From: Setophaga petechia
Taxonomy: Eukaryota > Chordata > Aves > Passeriformes > Parulidae
Length of the DNA stretch: 64,000 bases
Direction: 5' to 3'
Assembly (NCBI GenBank): GCA_024362935.1
Contig: JANCRA010000003.1
Location: forward strand, 43,957,291-44,021,290
The notes under the pieces were generated by a model, which was not told where the DNA came from, did no database searches, and saw nothing but the letters and a program-made list of their open reading frames with translations. A program made the translations under genes and the position numbers. Of the stretch, positions 51,201 to 63,200 are shown in pieces (within the stretch, counting starts at the first letter, position 1; every line of letters starts with the position of its first letter).

Positions 51201-54200
51201 GGCAGCGTGGAGTACAGAGGTACTACAAGCTGCTTTAAAAAAGCTTTTACTTTGTATCCCAAGATCTTGCCTGATCATTTAACACAAAATTGCATCACAT
51301 CTGCTCAAACTGAGACACAGATCAACCCTGAGCTATAGACAAAAGTGAATTTTGGAAATGGCCATGCTAACAATGGTACCTACACTACCCTTATCCTTCT
51401 GAGTCCATCTAGTTTGTTTAATGAATGTCTTTTACAGAGTGCACTTCTTTACCTTTCAGAAGAAACCTACCACAAACGTAGCTGGGACAACAGGATTCCT
51501 CACTGTAGTAGGTGACCAGCTTCTCCAAGCTGCTACATTCAGGGATTAGGAGCTCACAGAGGCTCTGATTACAAACTGCCACAAAAAGGGGAAAAAAAGA
51601 GAATAAGCACCTTCTAAACTATGCATTTAGAGGTTTAGTACCGCAGTGGCAAGCAGTATTTGCAGTTAGATACCTCAAAATTCCTAATTATAGGCATATG
51701 AAAAACATAGTGGAGCAACAAAACACTCCCATGAGACAGGAGTCAGAAGTGTTCATCATTTGAGCACTCTCCATGGAGGCAACTTTAAACTAGAGCTGAG
51801 TCCTTACGAGAATTAATAAACCAAACCTCTTCTGGAAAACTCACTGCAACACCATACCAGGTGGTCAAAACATGAAAATTGCTTGCAGTTTCTTTTTGAA
51901 ACTTTCTAAGCTAAGAAATAATTAAGTGGAATAAAAGCTTTTCTATCATTTTTTACTGCTTGCTTTATAAATTAGGTAAAAAATTAATCTGATTTATTTT
52001 TCCTCAGAATTACCCAGATCATTTGTTTGTATTTGGATATTAAAAATAAAACAGTAATCTCTAAATTTGACGGAAACACAATTCAAATTCAAATAAACAC
52101 AGAGCTATTTCAATCCTCCTATCCTCTACCCAAAAACCTACTGGATATTGAGCCAAACAGCTTCTACAATTTTCTACATAATCTGTAGATTCAAACCAAA
52201 GCAATTTCCATTTTCTTTGAAAGTAGCATGTGTAACAGGAGAGCAAACCTCAGAGAAAGGACATCTGCCTATTCCAGTAGGCAGTATTCACAACCATGAA
52301 GGAAGGAACACTTACTGCAGATCTTCTGAGGACAGCATGTCTGATCATCAGGAACGAGCAAGGCCACTTCTGCAAATCGCTGACACTCTGAATTGTGGAT
52401 CTCTGAGCAGTTGTGCTCCACTGGGATTATGGTCTCACTGTCAACACATTTTTGCATACAGCATCCACTCAAAGAAGTTCTCCAGATCTCACCCACGGCA
52501 TGAGGGGCTCCTGAGCTGTCTGTACAAGCTAGATCAGGACAACAGAAAACAGTTTTTAAAATTCCTTTTAAATTCCAATTTTGATCCCCATTTTTTCCAT
52601 AGTGGATGTGGATCTATGAAGCATAAAAATCCCAGAGTTTTAAAGGCTTTATGTCCATCACCCCACAAAAAACTGAATGAGGAGACAGTCTGTGACTGAG
52701 TTCATACAGGAAAGCAAGACACTCAACACCTTCCAGAAGATCCAGACCTCCCATTTATTTCATGTCTCCACTGCAAGGCCAGTCGCCGAAAATCCCAATC
52801 GAATGCTTCATTTTTAAAGTAACAATCTGAAAAGAAGTTACTTTTGTATTTCACAAATGTCAAAACTATTATTAATTTAGAGTGCTTTAGCAGTCTGATT
52901 TATCATAAACTGAATCTTTAAGTTTCATGTTGTTAGGGAGAAGAATTGGTCTATTATTTGGTGTGGTGAGGCAGATTTGCAATGAAAATAAACATGAATG
53001 CTGGCAGGACGCACACGTTGTGACTCAAAATGTGTAATCAACTTCTGCTGCATGTCATTTGAATGGGTATCAAAAGGTTGGACCCTTGGCAAAGGGCTTG
53101 GGTGAAAAGGAGGCCAAGACTAACACGCTTACAATAACTGAATACGTTAACTCAAACAAAGATTTTGAAGAGCATCCTCCAGCTGAGAGAAAGTGAGCAA
53201 AATTGTGCATCACTAGGACATCCCCTGCTTCCTCACCCACACAGTTAATGTTCACTGGATATCCAGAATTCTCAAATGAAGGACATATTCAGAACTCACA
53301 CAACACCAAACCACCAGAACTCAACTTGTGAATAATGAAGTGTCTGACCACCACCTTGCACAGATAATAAAGAAGAAAATCACATCAAAATATACCACAT
53401 TTTTCTTCAGGAATACAGACAGCAGTATGAGTCCGGTGAAGGAGGGTCCCTCCAGCACAGACACAGCCTTCTGTCAGCACTGAGCAGGAGTCTGAGCCCA
53501 GAGGAGCCACCTCCTTATTCTCACAGCTCTCTGGAACCTCACACGCAGCTATGCAAGGCTGGTAGGAGAAGTTTTCAGAGCAGGGGAAGGCTGGGAAGGA
53601 AATAAATAAATCAGACATTGTTCAAGTTGTAATCCCACGAGGCAACACTAAGAGAACATATTATTGTCCTCTTGTCAACTTCCTGTGCTCGCAAATTGAG
53701 TTGGATCTGCCAGCCTGAAGCACCAACACAAACCAGTTACCTACATAACAAATTAAAACATAAGGAATCTGCAAGTGCTTCTCTTCTTGTAATAACATTT
53801 TCATCAAGCTTCAATTTGCATTTTGGCAGCAGAGTTACAAACCATGCAACAGTGTTGACACGAAATAATTCAAACTTCAAAAACATTTTCAAATACTACG
53901 CAGATCAATCATAGAGTGCTCTGAAGGAGTAATCTAAATAACTTGTCAAAGAAAAGGCATCACTCTGGTATAAAAATAAGTGTGATGTGTCCCTTCAAGA
54001 TGGATAGCATACATATTTACAGCTATATTTTGCAAGAGCTCCTTTTAACAGTTATTGCTAATAAAATCCATACAAATTGAAGAACTTAAAAAAAAATTGG
54101 CTCAAAACCACAGACCTCCTTTTGTTATCACTGAAGGGGGCTGTTCCTAGGTAATCATATACAGCATAAGGAGATACTGTGATCCAGCTACAGATTCCAT

Positions 54201-57200
54201 TTGGCCTTACATTTTAGTGTTGCTGTGGGAGAATTCTGCCGCCAGGATGGACTAAGATCTCAGGTTTTACCCCTTACACTCCATCTAATCTCAAAGGTGT
54301 CTCATTTCCCTAATCCCATCTCCAAAGGCACAGTTTTCTGCAGCAGCATCAAAGTACATGAAGACTCAAGAAACATTGGTATTCTCAACTTACAATAACT
54401 CCTAAATAAGGCAAATTTTGTTTAAAAACAGACATGGGCATACATGCAGAATACTCACGGCAGTAATCAGAGCTCCTCCACTCTATGCAAATATTGAATT
54501 TGTTGCACATTGCCACATAGGCAGCTAGTGAAATGCATGGATTTTGAATGTACTCAGCGTCTCGAGCCCATATATCACAGAATTGCTCAGGTGGAATCTA
54601 ACAAAGGAAAAAAACAGAGATGGCACCTTCATAGAGGCTATGCTAGATAGGAAAGCCTGACCTTTAAAAACATCCACTACAAAGAAGGCAAGATTTGTTG
54701 GTTCATGGTAAGCCTTCATTAGTGTACAAGGATAATCTAATAGTATTTAAAAGTAAGACTTCCTGAACACTGACATGATTATACTCCTCAGTTTCATCTC
54801 TTCTAAGTGCCAAGATTAGAGGTAATACAGATTTTCTAGTAGAAGGCACAATTACTTTGTTCCTTCTTACGTCTACATTTTTACCTATTTTTGGTCTCCT
54901 CTTCATCAAAATTAGCTGTATATAAAAGGTCAAATGGTAAACGCACTCACATGTCCACAAATAATTTATTTGCACACCAGGAGTTTGTTATTTGCTTTAG
55001 GCTTGATTTCAAGGGTCTGTTCTGCCCTCTCACATCTCCAAGTTGGAACTCTGTCTCTAGAGCCTTTGAGAATGCAGGTTCTCAGATTACCTATTGCAAT
55101 TTTGGACTTGTTAAATTACTGAAGGCTTAAGGATTAATTAAATCCTAAAACTGTTTTCTTTTATGTTTTTCTACATCTACTTGATACAGTTGCATTATCT
55201 GTACTGGTTTATGAATTATGTGGCATGTCAAAACTAACAGAGGTGAAATTCTGAAAATTGTTTATTGCAACTCTCCTACCAAGCTGTCATACTCTTCAAT
55301 TACCTTTACCTTGCAACTGTAAGCACACACAAAAACATGCATCTCATTCAACAGACACGGTTACACGTAGCTTCACATTAGTGAAATTACCAAGTATACA
55401 AAAATTATATCTGAACTGCAGCTCTCTCAAAATGTAAGCTTTGAAATAGTTAACATACATAAGGGTGACAGCTGCTGAAGGTCTGGTTCAACACCATTCT
55501 TAAGCACTCTGAGCAGTCCATGACTGAGCAATTAGTTTCCTGATGCCTGTCTTCTCCCACATACTTTAACGTGTCTGGCACTTGCCAGCTGTCTATAAAA
55601 GTCGAGGGTGAACTGCTTTGGCTTAAAACTGTCCTGTTGGGAAGCATCAAGTCATTTTCCAAGCTTCTATCACAAAACCCTATGAATTACCAGAAGAGGG
55701 AAAAAAAAAAGCAGGTTAACACACGTGAAATATGTTTGAAGTGGTATATTCAAGGAAGTAAACATCTTTTCAGAATCTTATACAAAATGACAGTATCACA
55801 ACCTACAACAGATGTAAAAAGTCTTCGTTAGGATCAAAATACACAAAATTCAGAAAAATGAAGGAAAGAAAAAGTAAAGATGCATCTCTGAATGGAAATC
55901 TACTGCCTATCAAAGAGCTGCTCAGAGAACCCAGCTAAGAAACTAGAACTTTGCTCCTCAGCTGCACAAACACTAAACAAAAATGCATTTTAAAAATGTT
56001 GCAAAACACCCCCATGTACAGCAACAAGTTAAAATTGTAGATGTCGTCAGAAAATGGAACAACCAAAAAACGCTTATGTCAGGATGCTTATGTGATACCA
56101 GAAGGCAGCATCATATTTTTCTTTCTGTTTTAACTAAAATAGTAAGAAACTTTGAAACACTTTGGAGCAAAAGGAGAAACTTAACATGGACAGTGACTGT
56201 GGTCAGCAAAGAACATTCAAGTATTGCAGTAGTCTCCTCAGAATATCCTTTCAAAACCAGCAGATAGAAAAAAGCAGAATGATGGATTAGACCTCATTCC
56301 ATCTTAATCTGTTTCTGAGACTTTTGTATCAGGCTTTGAGTGTTTTCTTTTGTTGTCTCCACAAGAATGATCCTAATTCTTTATCTGTTCAAAACACTAT
56401 TTGTGGATTCCACCCCTTTCTAAAGAACTGGTCTGTTTTACCATTTTTAGCAATTCTTGATGACAATCAGTGATACAGCAACAGACCTTCAGAGAGTAAA
56501 ACAGCTTTCCAAACTGTCTGATTGAACCTTTTGAGTCTGTATTTGCAACACAGACAGGAAGTACATGATGGTTCTGAAAGACTTCAAAGGATTTCTGTCA
56601 TGTTAGGGAATCTTTTCTCACTTCTTACACATTGACAAGGAGACTTAAAACAGCAAAATTAAACTCCACATTTTTCTTGGCAGGATCTGGTTGCAACTAG
56701 AACTGACATGCTTTAAATCTTTATCACCAGTTTTGCTATAGAAATGTCCATATTCCCCTCCCACATCCCTCATCTCCCATCCCAGCTCTTGAACAGCAAA
56801 TTGGGCCACATTTGCCCAATCCTTGCACTGTAAAAGACACTGTTGTTTCTGGATCCTTCCATAGGATGCTTGTGCTACAAACCTCTAATGGTCTTCTCAG
56901 TTTTAGCATTTCCATGAATCTGAGAAATCAAGACCTGCCAATACAGCAGTTCAGCTAGAAGATGAAAGAATGCTGCTGAGAAAGCATGCTGCTAGTATTT
57001 GCACTAACACAGAAAGCACAGAAAGGAGTTTAGGCTGGACTAATTCACCCTGAAAAGATGCAGCAAGCTCATTTGAGGCAGGCTCTGTAAGTGGCACCAG
57101 GCAGCACCGTGCAGGCAGACTTATGCAGAGAACCTTCCAGTCAGAACTGAACACCAGAAATACACAGCACACTCCTGAAGTTGTACTTGCAACACCATCC

Positions 57201-60200
57201 ACAGAAATGTGTTGTCATCTAGTCAAAATGCCTTGAAAACCAGGAATGTAATGTTCCCAATCCTCCCTACCACAGTAAACAAACAGGTAAAGGGAAAAGA
57301 GATTGTCTGGATAACTTGGATCAGGCTTATCATAAATATCCACTGTCTTTATTGTCTTTTTTTCTGTTTTATCTATTTATAATACCAATTAGTCAAACAG
57401 GGTGAGAACAATACTGAAAACAGATGTTAAGGCAAATAAGAGATAACAATCAAATTTCAAAATGGTATAAATTCAAACTCTCTTTGTGAGAAGTACATTT
57501 CTGTCAGCAGGACTGGAAACTGGACTGAGCTATTCCTGGTATTTGATACTGAGCTATAGGCATTTGCCCTTTCTGAAACTGGAAAGATATCCACTGTAAT
57601 TATATGATCTCCTTAATCCTGATTTCCAGCTTCAATTTACAGCATAAATTTACAGATATATTTACAGATGCAGCTACCAAAGCAGAGATTTATATCAGCA
57701 GATACATACTTGCAAAAGCTGTAACATCACCAGCTTATTCAATGTTGTACTTTTTAGAAAAAAATAAAGCAGGAGAGCACAGACCTAACAGTGCAGTGCA
57801 CATAACAGACCTAACACAGTGCAACAGTATTAAGAAATTCACTCTAAAGTATTTTCTCCAACAGTGCAACTAAGATCAGTTCTCTGAAGTTTACATTTCC
57901 TGGGAATTCTCACCTTTAGAAATTGAAAATAGTATGTACCACTCCCTATCATAAGGCTATCAAACCCTAAATCTGTAAATGAACATATTTGAAATCATGG
58001 ACTTAGATCTGTCTTATTTAGGTTTGGCTACTGCAATCATGCCTGTGGTTCAAAGTGCTTACATGCAGAAGCAACACTGTGGGCAAAGAGTGATGAGAAG
58101 AATAAACACAAATATAATTTCAACAATAAACAAAATTAGTAATAGATTAATTCTAACAATATCTTAAAATTTGCAATGATCTGCAATACATCTTTGGGAC
58201 AGACCCTGAAATAAATAATTTATATAATTAGGAAAATGTGTCTCCCGAGCAAAGCATCTGGAATTCTTTATTTCTTGCACTGGTCTATACTTACCACATA
58301 GTCCCAAAGCTCTTGGTTCTCTGGTATTATTCAACTCAATAATCATCACACCTGTGCTGTGAAACCACTGAATTCTGATTTTTGTTGGGGTCTCAACTGC
58401 ATACTTGAAGCCTGAATCTTCAACTTTGTATCCATATTTTCTAACAGTAGGCCAAGCAGATCTTGAATTTACCGTTATCTAAACAACACACAGAGAGAGG
58501 TTAATGGTCTGGAAGAGGAACTGAGGCCAGATTTTTGACAGCTTAGGAATTTAAGTCCTAAGTAATTTCAGAAGCAGTCAGGCTTTCCTCCATAAAGGCA
58601 ATACAGTTACCAAAGGTACTAACAATTTATGTGCCTTACTCTGAGTCTTACCTCATTAACTGCCCTTGGATCACAGTTTGGCTCTTTGAATTTACCAAGA
58701 GAAATTTACTTAATTAAAAAATTAGAACTATTAATTATATAACCTATGGTGTTCTGCTCCACTCCTCGGTACCCACATGAGGAGGCAGCTGACTGCTGAA
58801 ATAAGGTGTTACCTAAAGGAAGATAAAACCCCTCAAAATACTTACTTTTCTGCTTAACCGATTGATAATAATTTGATTTGATACATAAGTTAGGTTCAAC
58901 ATTGCCAGGCACAAAGAAGTTGAATTTGAATTACTCTGTGGAGAAAACAAAAATGCATCACCCATAACCATGATATGCAAAATCTGAATACATTGCTGGC
59001 CTACTGGTTTTAGGTACTAGGACATTTAGGATTTTGGGAGATTATGCTATTAAGAGAGAAAACCACTGGTGACTGCAATTTCAAGTCATGACTAAAGAGT
59101 TTCTCTGGACAAATAAACAAAACACTATATGATGTCATTGTTTCCAGCAACTGTGCTATATCATTCAATTTTGGAATTAAAACAGAAATCCAGGTTTTCA
59201 GGGGAAAAAAATATGGTGGACTAGCTGTTTGGACAAAAAAATCCCACAAACTACGTATCTGAAGGTCTGCAATGATGAGATTGGGAATGATGAATCTGTA
59301 TGATATGTACAGCACAGAAGTAATGGAACAGGAAAAAATGCATACTTCCTGAGCTACATAATGGTGAATAAAACAGAAGATATTGAATACAAGAGGAAAA
59401 CAAATCTGATCATCACAAACACATACTCTTCATATCATTCATACTGAGTTTCTGAAATTAACTTCCATTAAGTGAAACCTGGAACCAAACTTTGCAATGG
59501 ACATTTATGTAGACATCAAATGGCCTAGCCTTCACAGGAGAGACTGGAGTTCAGAGGAGTTTTGAAAAGGCTCACAAGAAATGAACTTTTCATGACAAAA
59601 GCCAGCCCATACTACCCCATCAGACACGATCCCCATTAGGCTTTCTCTCTCACTCCTGTGTCAGAAACTTGGAATGCACAGGCTGGTCCCATTCAGTCTG
59701 GCACTCCTACAGTCCTTTATGGCTCTGAAGATGGGTGTTTCCAGCCCACGTTTTCCATATGAATGTAGATGAAAATCCTGCATTGAAAGAGACTGGTGGT
59801 ACACTGGTACAACTGTGGTGATATTGGTAATAAGGCAGCACTCACAGAAGTGACTGATGATTTAAACCCACTTATCTCCCATCAGATTGTCCATATTACA
59901 CATACCACAGGACAACAGGGACCTACCTCTCATCTTCCAGGTGTTTCACAAGGAACTATGTATTTACAGTCAGGAGTTAGTGCTATACAACTCACAAGTA
60001 TTGTGAAATGCAAGCACAATTTATAGATATTGCACAGAAGTGAATAATAGCAATGATATAAAGTATTATTATGCTCTTGCCTTTCAGAGACATCTTATTA
60101 GCAGTACCAAACACCTTTTGTTAGCTGATAAATGTTAGTTACCATTCTACAGTCAAGGACATGGATGGTTATAGTTTCATCTGGAGTTTGACTAACAATG

Positions 60201-63200
60201 TAGGATGCTTCTTTGAATAAAGCCAAATGATTTCCATCATAAGTTACAATGCTCAGATCAGAGAAAATGGTGCAACGACCTAAGGAGAAAAAAAAAAGTA
60301 AATGTATTTTCTAACGTATTTTAGAATTCCAGTAAATCTTACAACATATGAAGATAAACAAATTTCATAGGATGAACTAGCTTACTAAGAGGTTCATATA
60401 TGCAGCATATATTTGATACTGGTGCATCTTTGTCAATGGACAGCAGAATCAAATTCTGTATATCTTCAGACGGGCAACCTGCAGACCTCTGCAATCAGCT
60501 ATTTCCTTACAGTTCTTGCCAACAAAGGCTTGCAATTTTTAGAAACCACAAACTAAAACAAAAAAAATCATTAGTGACAGCAGATCATGCCAGATCCATA
60601 GATCCCCTGTAGTCTTATTCCTCGGTTTCATTTTTCCTGAGTCTTATCGCTAAAGTTTTTGTGTTTCAGTGGGATTGGAGTTCTACTCCAAGTAATTTCA
60701 AACTCTAAAGCCTAAGCAGAAGTCCAATTGCTAACAGAGTCCTCAGACCACTAACAGGACTAGTTAGCAGTCAAGGAAATCTTTTCATGCTGAAGTAGTT
60801 AAAAAATGAACCAAAAAAAAAAAATCTATTGATTAGGTGTCCCCTGATTACAGAGATGACAAGATGTATCTAAGTCAGAGATAAACACATCCACTGCAGA
60901 TACAAAATGCTGAGTAAGTTAAAAGAGCATTTTTATTTTATTTCCCTGAATATAAAACTACAGTCATAAATTTCCTTCAACAATGAGTAACCCAAAAAAA
61001 TGTGCATCTTTTACTTCCATACTATGGTATAGAAGTGTCAGTTCTTATGTTTCTTACACATGCATTAAACTGTTACCTGAATGCACTTCAAAAGTACTGC
61101 AGAATTAAAACTTACATGCACATTCCCACCTTGGGCAGCATTTGTCACCATTTGTTTGAGTAGCAAATCCTAAAACTCCACAGCTGGGTTGAGTAGCATT
61201 GTATGGGCAGTTCTGTGACTTATTAACCTGGATCAGCTGTCCATCCAAGCAAATGTGTTTTATGCACTCACTCTCTGTGATTGGCTAAGGCAGATTCAAT
61301 AAAAGACAGAGGTTACCATTCATACCAAGTTAGTATCATAATATTGTATAAGTTTTGTTGAAAAAAGGATTCACATTCTTCAGGCACTGAATACTTATTG
61401 ATCCCCATGATGTTGATGGAAGTTACAAGCAATGAGCACCTTTGAAAATCTGACCGTTCTGGGAATAGATTAACACTGTTGTCTTGTAATAAAGTTGAGA
61501 ACAGCAATATTGAATTTTTAACTTTACAACGAAAAAGGTTGAGAAGGGAAAATATGGAAGGAAACAAGCAGGAATTGTGACAGGGGTGTCTGGAAAGATG
61601 TGATTTAAAGAGGGCAACGATACAAAACACCAACACTGGACAGTATGAATCACCTTTTTTTATCCAAACCCCCCTTCTTGTAACAGTCACACTCAGAAAA
61701 CTGAGGCCTCAAACCCAGCATAATAGAACATTAAAAAAAAAAAAAAAGCATAATGAAGTTATCCAGGGTTTCAGATATAATAGGTAATACAATCAGGTTC
61801 CCTTGTTTGATACAGGTACTTTAAATCCTGAGGATCAAGGCATGGCTCACAATTTTATATTTTAATCAGTGTGTAGAAGTAACTAAGGCATGTTCCAAAG
61901 CAGGTAGGTAATTATTTGTATCTACTCACTGTACAAGTTTGAAGAGTTGCTGTTTCTCGAGGTAACATAAAAGGTGATGCTGCAGCTCCTGCCATGGCTT
62001 CAGCTATTGTCAGTCCATCAGACAATGTTGTAGTCAAGCCATGAAGCGTTTTGGTAGATGAAGTAAATGAGGAAACTGATGGAGCTGCTGTGTCATTTGG
62101 ATGATCAGGTATCATTAGCAGAGAACTCACAGAAGGTGTCTGCATCTCAGATGTTACTTCAAATTTTGAAGTTTGAGTAGTAGTGACTGACGATGGAGCT
62201 ACAGAAGAAAACACTTTTGATTCAGCAGCTGAACGTGCAGTGGACAGAACTGAAGTTGTATTTGTGAAATACAGAGGGTAAAGTGTCTGAGGTGTAACAG
62301 TAGCACCCTGAGTAAGGACAGACTGGAATCCTGTCATTAATTCTGACTCTTCAGACTTCACTGTGTCAAGGGGCATGGCTCCTTTTTCTTCTGAAGCAAC
62401 AGAAGGAGAGCTGGAGATGGGCTCTGTGGCTGCTGCTGCTTTGTCAGAGGCTGCTGATGCAGTACTGAGGTTTTGCCCAGCACTGCTCATCACTGGAGAG
62501 GCTGAAGCTGCCACTGAGGAATGGGCCTCAGTGGACAAGGCTGTCCTTGGCAAGGTCATGGAACTGGAGGTAGTGGCTGAAGGTGTGACCTGCTTAGGCA
62601 ACACCACAGCTCCCTCTGTACCACTTTCCCTTGATGTGGATCCCAATGCACCAGGAACTTCTCTTGTTCCTGGTGACAAAACCATTGAAGAGGTTGATTC
62701 AGAATCCAATGAAGGTGATGCTTCAAGCGTTTGTCTTGAATCAAGGGATTTAGTAGATGAGGCTTCATGTGTGAACTTTAGATCTGTAGCTGTCTTTTGC
62801 GTGGAAAATGAAGGAAACATTTCTTTTTTAATTGCTGCTGAAGAAGAGGAAGTGGCAAGCACTTCTGGGGAGAAAGGAGGAAATCTGGTGCCAAAAATCA
62901 AGTCAGTTGTTGCTCTAGCTGGGGCCGTAGGCTGCAAAACAGAAGTTCTTGATACAAGTGGCTGTGTGACTGCATCAGTTAAATGCAAGTATTTTTGAGT
63001 TGGTAAAATAACTTTGGTAGGACCTACTGAGGTAGGTAACATGCTTGAATGAGAGCCTTCAGGTAGTGAGGTCTTTAAGGAAGTCAGTTCTACTGTAGCT
63101 TCAGTTGTGCTAAAGACAGGTTGTGGCTGACCTGGGGATCTTGTTGGAGATTCTGCAGGATACTGGTGAACTTGGCTCGTCAATGAAGGTTCAGAGGTCT

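Noticed and set aside
52148..52699. 183-codon plus-strand open frame
   Set aside because: It lies antisense over otogelin exon 9 and its flanking introns; no similarity or splice logic supports it.
62363..62998. 211-codon plus-strand open frame
   Set aside because: It is antisense to the otogelin mucin exon; the stop-poor composition of that exon opens the opposite strand. No domain or independent signals.
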